Origin: Myoxocephalus aenaeus | Taxonomy: Eukaryota; Chordata; Actinopteri; Perciformes; Cottidae | Direction: 5' to 3' | Assembly (NCBI GenBank): GCA_038501785.1 | Contig: JBAMJR010000170.1 | Span: 2,142,501-2,206,500, forward strand | DNA: 64,000 bases | In this document: piece after piece, positions 12,447-23,540 of the stretch | How the letters are laid out: each line of letters begins with the position of its first letter | How positions within the stretch are numbered: the stretch's first letter is position 1 | The notes under the pieces: model-generated | What the model was told of the DNA's origin: nothing | Seen by the model: the letters and a program-made list of their open reading frames with translations, nothing else | The model's database searches: none | Translations under genes and position numbers: made by a program

Positions 12447-14656
12447 CTCTATGCTCCGTTCTATTCTAAGTTCAGCTCGCACAGTGGAAAGGATGTTTGC
12501 TCGACGTGTGTGTGGGTGTGTGTGTTTCCGTAATGGCCGATCCTGACGAGACCCCCTGCTGTGAAGGGCTGAACAATCCCTGCGGACCGTCTTAACGTTG
12601 GTTCCCAGTGTCTCCATTCTAACTGCGTATTGAGGCTCTGACTGGTTTCATGCAGCATGAGTGGTTTGGCAAGTATTTGTGGTGCTTTGTCATAACATTA
12701 CATCACTTTGATGAGTCAACCTCTCGCTGGCATTCGTGGAAAATAAACAAAACCTCCAGATTACTTCTGAACTTTACTTAAATTAAACTTTTCCCAAACA
12801 GCGTTTGTTTCCGTAGTCTTTGACACGCATTCCGGATGATTAGGGGAAACGCTGAATGTCTGTAATGAGCCACTGGTTTCCTTTCAAATGTCAGTAACTC
12901 TCATATATTGTGACGTTTGATTGGCGTTTTGACCTGATGTGGCATTCAAGCAAGTCACTCAATCAGACTTTGTTTGTTTAGCACCTTTTCAATAATAGTA
13001 ATCTGATACTAATGCATTAAACCAATTTCAGATAAACAGATAAAGCCAAATAAAATAGATGAAAATAGATTAAAAAACAAAACAATAAACAGATCAAATT
13101 AAATGTGAGAGTAAGTATATGTTAAAGTCATGAATACAACATAAAAGGCTTTCGTATGCTTCAAACAAACTGCTTGTCAGGCTGAGCATTTAGTTGGAAT
13201 CTGCTGCGTTTAACATGATAATCGTGCCAACTTTCCTAAATGATCAGCCGGGCGTGTGGAGGGTTTGACGTCTTTCTTAATTTCCTTTTTCTTTTCCTTT
13301 TTTTTCATTCTTCAAACAACACATTTTGCCATTTCTGATTGAGTGCAACACCATGAACGTCTTTGAGAAAAGACTGATGTACATTTAGACTTAATTGGAC
13401 AACACTTCATATGAAATAGTTTGTGGCAGCAATACGTTTCCACAACTAGAGCATGGCAGTTCATTCTTGACCATTTGAAAAATAAAAAAATAATCTTAAC
13501 TCGAGGTCAATTCATTAGTTTCAATCACATCTTGCGGTCTTCTCGTGTCAACATGAGCAAAGTGCTTCTGTTTCCATGACCTTTTGATCATATATACATT
13601 TTCATGAATACAGTTTTTTTCCTCCTGCTTTAAAACCTTTTTTAGAAATGATGAAATTCTTGTGTTTTTAATTCAGTCTTAAAAAAAAAAAATGCTAATC
13701 GAAATTAGCATAAAAGCGGAAACACCGGTCAGCCGGGAGGAACGCAAAGACGGCCGATTTGTACGAAAAGATCAGTCGCTTCCCTCCAACATGCCAAGCG
13801 TCGGCACACACTTTCAGCTGTCACCACGCTGCACTTTATCAGCAATGAATGGACTCCAGCGAGTTGATGTTGATGGTGTGAGTGTGTGTGAGCGCTTCCC
13901 CTGGCATGGAGTCAGGGGAAAATGGTGAATTACTGGATGCAGAAATGCGACCCGGCACTAATGGATGTAGAATGAGATAATCAAGAGGCTAACGACGACA
14001 GGAATATTTGTCGGAGAGAGCAGCAGTGAGGAGCTTTGTACATCCAAAATGCATCCATTACCCCCTAACTATACCAGGCCCTTTCTTATGCACTGACTTA
14101 CAATCTTATGCTCCTTCAGGGCACATGAATGTATCCCAACACAAAGGGCCTCTTCTAGACTCACAGCTGTGCATGAGGCTTCAGCTGGACTTGCTGTCCT
14201 AGTTTGGCTGCATATTGACCAGTGGTGTATAAAGTACCCAAAAGCCGTACTTGAGTCACCTATTAAAATACTACTTGAGTAAAAGTCTTAAAGTATCTGA
14301 TATTTTCTGTACTTAAGTATCAAAAGTATTTTTCTGATATAAAATGTACTTAAGTATTGAAAGTAAAAGTACAAGTACATGCTTTTAATAAAAAAGCAAA
14401 GGGTCAGAATTTTGAGAATTATGAAGTTTATTCTTTTAAGTGCTGTGGCCACCGTGACCAAGGACAAGGAGTTGTGTTGATAAAATAACTGGGTTGGCTG
14501 TGATCCATCCATATATATTATGTTCAACATAATATATTGTACCTAAGTATACTTTTGCATCTACTATGAACTTATCATCATAATTCTCCAAAAAGCAATA
14601 TGACACTATGAAGGACTTGTAACAGTGTGGTTATAAGTATGCTCATTCCGCCCGCC

Positions 14657-14766
14657 GTGGGTCTCTTGGTACCGGTCTGTGGGTCTCTTGGTACCGGTCT
14701 GTGGGTCTCTTGGTACCGGGCTGTGGGTCTCTTGGTACCGGTCTGTGGGTCTCTTGGTACCGGGCC
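14657..14766. repeat. 22-bp tandem array, 5 copies, inside the hAT-like element
   Basis: Five contiguous copies of GTGGGTCTCTTGGTACCGG plus 3 variable bases (TCT, GCT or GCC). On the minus strand the array reads as an Arg-Asp-Pro-Gln-Thr-Gly-Thr-Lys type repeat in open frames, a by-product of the 22-bp period and not a gene. Confidence 0.96.
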
Positions 14767-15049
14767 ACAGAAAGAATGAATGAAACATTTCAATTAAATA
14801 AATAAAAAAATCAAGGCCGGAAAGATGTTTTATTGTGAAAAATGACCGCATACATCCGTCTGTGGTAACCTCAGACGGAATCTCTTGACACATGTCAAGA
14901 TGTTACGTTACTCTAAAAATGAAACGTAAGTCTGTTACAACTCTGTCGGTGATCTGGAAACCAAGGCAGAGTATCATGAGATCGCCAAAAAAGCATGAAA
15001 ACCTGCTTCCATTCCAACATCCTGTCTTTGTGCAGCCGGTTATAAGTTA

Positions 15050-15535
15050 AGCAGTAGACTGGACTAAAGGTTTAGTTAGCAGTAGAGTCAGTAGACTGGA
15101 CTAAAGGTTTAGTTAGCAGTAGAGTCAGTAGACTGGACTAAAGGTTTAGTTAGCAGTAGAGTCAGTAGACTGGACTAAAGGTTTAGTTAGCAGTAGAGTC
15201 AGTAGACTGGACTAAAGGTTTAGTTAGGAGTAGAGTCAGTAGACTGGACTAAAGGTTTAGTTAGCAGTAGAGTCAGTAGACTGGACTAAAGGTTTAGTTA
15301 GCAGTAGAGTCAGTAGACTGGACTAAAGGTTTAGTTAGCAGTAGAGTCAGTAGACTGGACTAAAGGTTTAGTTAGCAGTAGAGTCAGTAGACTGGACTAA
15401 AGGTTTAGTTAGCAGTAGAGTCAGTAGACTGGACTAAAGGTTTAGTTAGCAGTAGAGTCAGTAGACTGGACTAAAGGTTTAGTTAGCAGTAGAGTCAGTA
15501 GACTGGACTAAAGGTTTAGTTAGGAGTAGACTGGA
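15050..15535. repeat. 37-bp tandem array, 13 copies, inside the hAT-like element
   Basis: The core TGGACTAAAGGTTTAGTTAG recurs 13 times at a strict 37-bp spacing from about 15059 to about 15504. Copies are almost identical. The visible variant is GTTAGGAG in place of GTTAGCAG, seen in copies 5 and 13. The first and last units are truncated. Such homogeneity indicates recent expansion or gene-conversion-like homogenisation. Confidence 0.96.
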
Positions 15536-15914
15536 CATAACGAACACACGTCAGGTGTCGTTGTCTCCCGTCTCTCCGAGGTCGGACCCGGTCTGTGAAA
15601 ATATTGTCTTCACGTAACCGGTCCGTGACGCATAAAGGTTTGGGAGCGCTGGACTAGAGGATGTAGAGGGAAAATGCAAAACATTGTGATTCGCAAAACC
15701 TGCTTCGTGGAGTCTGTGTTCCACCACAGTCCCGGATGTGTTTGTTTTTTTCTAAAGATAGATTTGATTTTGTAGCGAGTAACGAAGGTTTCAGGAGAAA
15801 TGTATCGGAGTAAAAGTATCATTTTTCTTTGCAAAATGTAGTGAAGTAAAAGTAAAAGTAAACAGAAATATAAATAGTAAAGTAGAGTACAGATATCCCC
15901 AAAAACTACTTAAG

Positions 15915-15948
15915 TATAGTAACGAAGTATTTCTACTTCGTTACTATA
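15915..15948. repeat. 15-bp perfect hairpin at the right end of the hAT-like element
   Basis: TATAGTAACGAAGTA at 15915..15929 is followed by the 4-nt loop TTTC and then the exact reverse complement at 15934..15948, ending 8 bp before the element boundary. It is present at this end only. Confidence 0.92.
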
Positions 15949-18900
15949 CACCACTGATATTGACACACACGCACGCACACACACACACACGCAAATATAG
16001 TCAGCGGGGAGCTCAACGAGCGAGACGGAGCACTCCGGGTACATTGGACAAACGATATGTGGTAATAAACCGTAGATTGTCCACACGGACCAAATGAAAG
16101 AGACCCCTGTCCGTCCTGTTGGTCACACTTTGTGTTGTTCCTTCTTGAGATGTGACCCAGACTCCTTAAACTGGGTGCCGAGGCTAAAAGTAGCACGTAG
16201 TACACAGAGGCGACTCGGTTAGAGAGTGTGTGTTTTTTGTCGGCGCGCGAAGATTTTTGGTTACGTCAGATTTAGCCATCTGCAGTCTCTTCCAGGCGGA
16301 AAAAACAATTGGGATTTTTTTTTTTTGGGGCTGGTCCTAACTAACCAAAATAAATGAATGCAGGCACTCTGTCAAGAATTCGGGATTATTCTTAGAAGGC
16401 AGCTCTCTGTGTTTTTGTTGACAAAATGTTTTTCTCCCTGCTCTTCATCATAAACCCATGACCATGGGTATGTGCTTTGAAAATAGTTTAACTGCAAAAC
16501 TAGATGATTACTAGATATTCTCGGTCGGGCGCGTGGACAGGGCAGTCGTCTAAACTGTCACCCAACTGCGTTTTACTCCGATGGGCTGACCCTGATGTCA
16601 AGGTGGGCCATCTGGACATGGGACAGCGTGAACATTGTCCACTGCAGCGTGGGACGACTCTGCACCTCCTGATTTATGTCCCAGTTTCACTGCCAATGTC
16701 GGAAATAGTGTTTCCTTTATGTAGCGAGGTGACAAGTCGTTACGCTGAAGATGTACTGCTCGTTTTGGATGCACCCCCTCCCATCTTTCCAACGTCCAGT
16801 GTTAGCCTCGCTAGCATGAGCTAAGAAGACGCAACCCACCACCAATATCAGTGTGCAGGAGCGGAAGGTCGTTTCCATCCTCTCCGAGCTACACCCGAGG
16901 AAAGCTCCGGCTCAAGGTCCACGCCTCCCCAGTGGCCGTCCAGCTGTTCGCTTCGTCTGCTTGGAGGCCAAGTTGCCTTGGAATAGTATTATAGATTTAC
17001 ATTTAAGCGAAATAACTGCACAAAAGCCTCTGTCTGCTCACGCCGAGGGTTGTCAAAAACAAAAGCATGATGTGGATACAGTATTTGGGAGGGAAAGGAC
17101 GACGCCTGCCAAGATATGTGTGCTGCTTAAAGCTGGATTGCTTTCAAGCATTGAAAGAAGGGAAAGGGGGAGCTGGAGAGGGACTGAAGGAAGTAACAGA
17201 TGAACAAGGCAGAGGGACGTATTGTGAAACTATATCCAGAATGCTACAGCGTCAAAATCCAACCAAGTATGCACATGTAGGCCTGCAGGCAGGCAGGCGG
17301 GAGGGACAAAGAAGGTTTGTTGTAATTCGCTGTAAAGTTATGCCGTGGGCAGGCAGGGAGAGGTAGCTTTATAATAACACGTTTCAGCTCATTGATCTAT
17401 TTTTCTATGTCTATTTTATTGGTTTTGGTTTCATGGTTTTAATTTAGGGTGTGTTCTGGCACCGTCTTCAACCCTTTCTTTCTCTTTTTCCATTTTGAAC
17501 GTTGTTGCCCAGTGAACCGGTCATAAATATTAGGTGATTATTTTTTATTTTTTTGGGCTCATGCTCAGCATTGCAAACTGTGTCTTTTTTTTATTATCCA
17601 CATAACCAGCCAGTCTGAACCAAGTTGTTTTGCGTCCCTCATCAAAAGAGACTGGATGGTTGCTAAGAGGGATGCCAAATGGCCACAGGTGGGAGCTGTG
17701 AAGCTGCAAGAGATATGGAAAGGTTATTGATTAGGGCCTTTTAACATGGTTTGTGGAAATATTCACTGAAAATACAATTTTATTGCCTTTTTAAATCAAT
17801 GATATTACATAATAGTGAATGTTCATATTTCCCTTTTAGAATATGATGTAGTCTGTTGCAGTTTCTTCTTTTAAATTAAATGGGGGTTTACACTTTAATC
17901 TGTTATGCCCAAAACACACCTATGAGGAATTAAGAGACAACCCGTTTGACCCTTTTGACTTTACTTTGTGCTCAGATTATGAGCCGTTTAACTGGCAAAC
18001 GTGTAATTGAACACGCCCAAAATGCACATCGATTACCACCGTGCCCTATAGGTCGTTTTAATAGGGCCCTCAAGCTTGTTGTGAGATAATTTGTATTTTT
18101 TAATTAGTGAACCAACTGAACACAAAGTACAAAGTCATAAAAACCTGCTCCGTCATCACAATACAATGCATTTAATAGTTACATTATGGTGACCTTTAGC
18201 AACCTTCATCAGACATTTGTGTACTGTTGCCGTATCATTGGAACATATTAAATAGGTTTAACATACGTGTTGACATTGCGTGCAGCCAGTTTTTGTTAGT
18301 TTGACTGTTAAAGATCATTTTATTGTATGAATCCCTATAATTAGGTCTAAATTACATTGTTCTTTCCACGAAACTGGAAAACTAGAAATGTATGTATATG
18401 TAAAATATTGCATTACCAATGCATTCATTATTTTTCTTGCACAGATTACATTACTATACATCGTTACATCACCATTTAGGAGGTTTTCGTGACTACAGTC
18501 CGTATGTTGTTTAATGGCTGTATCAAACGCCACTAAAAGTTCATTTTAAACTATAAAGAATAAATAACAAATATGATATAAAAGATAAAATCTGATTATT
18601 ATTATTTATTTATTTTACTGAAATATCTGCCTAAAATGATCTGTACGTTATGTGCTTTAAAAAAAATCCACCTTCCTTTAACCCTTTTTTCATGTTCCAG
18701 TTCCAGTCACTCATTCTGCTTTTACAGTTATCGTGACAACAACCCATTGGGCTGTCATACATGTTGAAGCAGTTGAGATAAATACATTGTAAATGCATCA
18801 TTAGTAATCCAGTTACTGTACTTTAGCTGCCACTAGCTGCCCCGACTGGATTATGGGATTCTACACGGGGACCTCATTTCACCCTTTCATCACACCCAGG

Positions 18901-19325
18901 ACTGGATCTTTTTATTGGACGTGTATGGACCCGCGTGGTGCACGTTCCAGCTTAACCCAGCTCGCAGTGCCAATATGAAATGTGTCCGCCTGTCTCTCTG
19001 CCTCTAAATTTAGTAAAGGACTGCAGATACAAAGAGGGGCAAAGGCCATTTGAGTTCTAAAATGCCACATCTGGTTCCTTTCATGTTCTATGTTTGTTTT
19101 TTGGCCTCAGTGAATGAAGGCTGAAGGCCCTTAAGTGGTGAGAATAAATAAGTGGGTAACACCGACGCGGATAGGGGGCAGACGGGGTATCGCAGTCTAT
19201 TTCTGTGCGTTGCCGGAGGTTGGATGAACAGGAGTTCTGCAGATGTTGTTGCCAGATGTTGATCAATCTGTGACCTTAACTTTGCTCTTCACCTTTTTAA
19301 TGTTGCCAGCACATGTAAGAACACA

Positions 19326-19326
<1 letters not shown>

Positions 19327-19394
<68 letters not shown>
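19327..19394. repeat. (AC)34 microsatellite followed by a GC run
   Basis: A pure AC tract of about 34 units running directly into GCGCGCG. The alternating purine-pyrimidine stretch of about 75 bp is the kind of sequence able to adopt Z-DNA. Confidence 0.96.
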
Positions 19395-19396
<2 letters not shown>

Positions 19397-19768
19397 GCGC
19401 GATCGGACACTTTCATTGTGGAGAGAGAGGAGGTGTTCTACAGCTCGGTAAATACCCCCGCTGTGGTCATAATGAGTTACAGTTATGCAGCAACGGTGCC
19501 ACATCCCAGTGTGTGTCTGCTTTTATTTAACTCTTGATAGGTGTGCTGGAAAGGGACTTTCTTTTTTGTACCACTAGTTGTGCTGTAGAGCAGCAGTTTT
19601 CAATGAGCTTGTCACATATTCTACCAGCATGCGCTACTTAATGACTGTTGTTATTGTTGCATGTACGGCTTTCCAGACTCACACTGCACATGGGAAATTC
19701 GCAGTGAAAGCAGCGGCAGATTTACCGTTTCTAAACACTGTACATTTTTCTACAAAATGTAAGTAGAT

Positions 19769-19990
19769 AGATAGATACTTTAGTAATCCCGCAAGGGGAA
19801 TTTTTTACGCTAGATTAGCATTTATACCTTTTTAATTTACACAATAATGCACAATATATAAAACAAATTGAATAATAAGAACAATGCACAATATATACAA
19901 TAGTAATAATAATATTAAATTAACTAACAAAACAAACAAAACAGTAATGCAAAGATGTAGCCAGCAGTTATAAGTACAATAAGTACAATT
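19769..19990 (-). repeat. Probable LINE-derived 3' tail
   Basis: The sequence TAGATAGATAGATACTTTAG followed by TAATCCCGCAAGGGGAATTT and A/T-rich sequence resembles, on the minus strand, the conserved 3' end of teleost L2-like non-LTR elements with a short tandem tail. A single copy is present, and the assignment is from recognition of the motif, not from alignment. Confidence 0.5.
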
Positions 19991-20111
19991 CTGACAGTTA
20001 TGTCAATCTAACATAACCTTGTTTGGCTGCTTAGCTCACATACTTGTGTCTTCACGTTTAACATAAAGAAAGATGAAAGGCTTTTAGAATGAGAACTATA
20101 TTTGGCAGTGA

Positions 20112-20140
20112 AACACTTCCACAGTGGATGTGGAAGTGTT
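20112..20140. repeat. 12-bp perfect hairpin
   Basis: AACACTTCCACA at 20112..20123 and its exact reverse complement at 20129..20140 flank a 5-nt loop, and a poly-T run follows at once. This resembles a bacterial terminator in shape but is in vertebrate intronic or intergenic DNA, so no such role is proposed. Confidence 0.8.
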
Positions 20141-22388
20141 TTTTTTTTTTTTAAGGTTAACATGTAATCCCACAAAGAAATGTAGTCGTGATAACATTGC
20201 TACGCTGTGATTGGACAATGGCTGTTTGGGGGAGGGGCTAAGGAAAAGGTCAGTTCTCCAGACTGTGAAGACGTGTCAACAGTCGGTGTCGGTAACACCA
20301 TGGATGTATTTATGGAGCTTGGCTCGGCCTCGCTGCCAAAATTGCCCCATTAAGCGTTTTACCCGTAGATCACATAAAACAAATTGTTGACAGGAAACCT
20401 CCAACTGCAGATTAAGTCGATTATTACACTTTATATGACAGAGTTCTAAACCTATGAAGTATTTATATTCACAAACCGCTCACGGGTGCTGTGGACCACA
20501 CATGCAGACGCAAACCAGGAAAACCTTTTGGGCTTCTGCACTCGGTGAGGAATTTTTATTTAAGCGAGTGGGTGCCATTTTGGAGTCTGGAAAGAGAGAT
20601 GAGCAATACGCTGTCGAGGGAAGAATAACAACACCAAACGGCAATGTGATGAAGCAGGTTTCTAAGTGTAAGACTGGGTGTTGCCAACATTTTTGTTTCT
20701 TTCTTTTTTTGTGGGAGGAAATTAATTCAACATGTTTATAAGGCCTTAAGGATACACACAATGGTTCTGTCTCCTGCGAAATGTTGAATCTAAGAAATAA
20801 ATAAATAAAATGTGTTTGTGTACAAAGAAACCTCCACAGGATACTTTTAACACAACACCTGTTTTGTTTTTTACTGGGATTCAGTGAATCAACTCTTTCT
20901 TCTCTGGGATGTAGGTTTGGTTTGAGGCTGTTCATGTCAATCTCAAGAAAACACATAGGGCAACTAGCCAACGCCTGCTGAGAATAAAGAGAATATTTAA
21001 TTATTTTCCCGTTTTCCTAGTTTTGATCATATTGTCTCCTTCCGCTGGCAATCGACGGTGTGAACTCTTTTTCTGTAAAGAAGATCTGAGGCGCGTGGAC
21101 GCGGCGGGCAATCTGCACAACGTCCAACTCAATCTGCACCTGAGGGGAAAGTTTTAATACAGTGTTTTGACAGGGGTGCTATTTCTCTCGTGTGCCATTT
21201 TCTCCTTGCTTTAAATTATGGCGCTTGCTCATAGTAATGGCTTTTTGAAGATCTTTTTTTTCTTTTTCGCCGCCATGAAAATATCAGCAGAGCTGCACAG
21301 TGATGCCGGAGCGTTATGTGCTGAACTTTCTGCTTTTAGGTTTAAAATAAGAATTCTTCTTATCTACAAATTATACAAAAACATGCTCTTACTATTCACC
21401 CAAAAGTGTAAACTTTCCGTGCAACCTTTTTATATTTTGAGTTGATAACCAAATTTTTATATTTTGAGTTGTTTCCATAGTGACAGGCTGCTTTAGCTGC
21501 CTGCAAAAACCATTTAATGCAACAACAATGGCATTGATTTAAAAGCCTTTCTTTTGGTGATTTAAACAACTATGCAGATATCTTTTAATGTTAATCATCG
21601 TTTAATATTTTTTTTAAAGGCTCTGTAATTTCTTAAAACAGCTGGTAGTTCTTCGCAAGTGTAACTCAAACAGGGGGAAAGTGCATTTGTTGACTATTTA
21701 TGGCAGGGGATAAATCCACATTTTAAGCTTGAGGAACGGGCCGCCGGTGCCACAATGTTTATCATTTCATTATTCAATTTGTGTGTTTCCCAAGTTTCAT
21801 CACATTAAAATAAAATCACCATTTATTTTAACTACATTTTATTTAAAGTTTTCAAACCCATCAAACCATGAGATTAAAGCAATAAATATCAGTTACCATT
21901 TCAAAACACTTTTTCAAGAATTCAGAGCAGCAATGGGAAGATTTGATCGAGCTCAAAACAGTCGATACATCTCAACTCTCAACATTGTCTGACACAACTA
22001 AATCAAAGTCTCCAACAAGCTAACATCTTCTTTCACTGTGTTACTGCGTATTCATAACATCATGTTTATAACCCCGTGATCTAATGCTCTCCTCCCTGGG
22101 TCACATGACCATGGGATCTCTGCAACCTTGTCTTATTTTGTTAGTTTATCCTTATACTTCTTAAATATATTCAATTGATCTTACGATAAGCTGCTGAACG
22201 GAAAGAGAGCAAAAGTGTGGATTTGATTTACTCGATATTTATACGTTCATTACCATTACATAATCCACTTTATTCTTTTTCTTTTAGCTGTTAAATAAAT
22301 ATAATATGTTTAGGGAAATCAACCCATTTGAAATCTATTGAAACAACAGTTATATGTCACAGTTCAAACAAAATGTAGCTTTTGTTTT

Positions 22389-22695
22389 AAAAGTGAAGCC
22401 AATGCTGAAGTGCCTTAAGCTTGCATTCTCTCTACTGGCCATCAGGGGGCGACTCCTCTGGTTCCAAGCAGGAGTCAGATTGTATGGAAGTCAATGAGAA
22501 AATGGTCCTACTTCTCACTTGATTTATTACCTTTAGTAAACACTGTAAACATGTTTTGTGAACATTCGTTTATGGTCTGAGTCGCTAGTTTTAAGTCTTC
22601 TTCAATACAGCTTGATGTTTATTTAGTAAATTAGGGTCCCATTTAGAGTAAAGTAGGCCGTAAAAGTGGAGTGGCTTGAGGGCGGGGCTAAAGCG
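22389..22695 (+). repeat. Dispersed repeat family X, copy B
   Basis: Same orientation and block order as the copies at 8.86 and 25.88 kb. It begins at AAAAGTGAAGCCAATGC (the leading CAACCTCCGG is missing) and ends near GGCGGGGCTAAAGCG. It carries the CAGGGGGCG core at 22439..22452. Confidence 0.82.
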
Positions 22696-23505
22696 AGAGG
22701 CTTTGCACACTTTCCAGTTAATGAAGAGGATTCTTTGTACAGCGAGGCATCCCAGCATGAAGAGATGGCTCGTAGGATATGGGCTTCAGATTTCTGCTCA
22801 CGCAAACACAATACAGGACAAAACAGGAAATTTGCATGCAGGTTAATTTAATTTCTATGGGAGCTGCTGCTGCTTCAAATTAAAATCTGCCAACACTTTT
22901 ATGCCAAATGACTTGAGTGCTTGTATAAAAGGACCAACACTGTGAGGTTGGTCCTCTTTTCTGCTTCTCATACAAGATAATGGGGACATTGTCGTTGGCC
23001 TTGAGATATTCTTAAAGGAACAGAATACTAAATTCTTAGAAATAGATTTTACAAGATTTTTGGTAATTGCATGTAGTCATGATTATGGATAGAAGTGATG
23101 GCCAACACTATCAAAACAAGACGCACGTTGTTCCAAACTGAAAAGATCCTTTTCACAAGAGGGCAGTGTGTTGTGTCTGTTCCCCCATACAGCTGCTGCT
23201 GAAAAGCTGTGTGTGCTGTTCAGGGTAAAACATAAATCAATCAAGGGTCTTGTGGCCCCAGCTGTTGCTGGATGGAGATGAGCCCAGTGTGCAGAGAAAA
23301 TGCTGACCTCCCGCCAAACCTTTATGGATCCAGAATCCAAGGAATCCGGCCTCTTGGTCTTCAGCCCAGTGTGACGTCACCGTGTTTACAGCCGGGTGGC
23401 CGGAGGTCAAACTGTCTGGATGTGTGTGGGGCATTTTAGCCATCCACTGTGTTCAACATGCATATAATGTTGTGTAATGATAGGGCTTTAGCTGAGTCTG
23501 TGTAC

Positions 23506-23540
23506 GTGTGTGTGTGTGTGTGTGTGTGTTTGTGTGTGTT
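23506..23540. repeat. (GT)n microsatellite, imperfect
   Basis: A GT-rich tract with a few interrupting bases. Confidence 0.85.

Larger units (their letters stand above)
1..14211. other. Non-coding upstream region, part 1
   Basis: No open reading frame here looks like a conserved protein. The longer ones are low-complexity (for example Cys-Val repeats from TG tracts) or unrecognised. The stretch contains microsatellites, fragments of interspersed repeats (about 3.15, 5.6 and 8.86 kb), a decayed helicase fragment (about 9.2 kb) and a 22-bp tandem array (11.1 kb), all listed separately. The base composition is AT-rich and typical of vertebrate intronic or intergenic DNA. Lying upstream on the same strand as thrb, it may be 5' flank or a long 5'-UTR intron of that gene; that is inference only. 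Confidence 0.7.
14220..15956. mobile_element. hAT-like non-autonomous transposon, 1737 bp
   Basis: The element starts CAGTGGTGTATA and ends with the exact reverse complement TATACACCACTG. It is flanked by a perfect 8-bp direct duplication, ATATTGAC, at 14212..14219 and 15957..15964. An 8-bp target duplication with a CAG-initial terminal inverted repeat is the signature of the hAT superfamily. The subterminal parts are rich in GTACTTAAGTA-like sequence. No transposase-like open frame is present, so it would depend on a transposase supplied elsewhere. Inside lie a 22-bp x 5 array, a 37-bp x 13 array and a subterminal hairpin, listed separately. Confidence 0.88.

Noticed and set aside
14578..14893. 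Minus-strand frames with Thr-Lys-Arg-Pro-Thr repeats
   Set aside because: They are translations of the 22-bp tandem array inside the hAT-like element.
15050..15535. Regularly spaced repeats resembling a CRISPR array
   Set aside because: Units are contiguous and near identical with no unique spacers, in vertebrate DNA; the same applies to the arrays at 11.1 and 27.75 kb.
20112..20160. Hairpin followed by poly-T, like a rho-independent terminator
   Set aside because: The context is vertebrate non-coding DNA; such terminators are not used, and no gene ends here.
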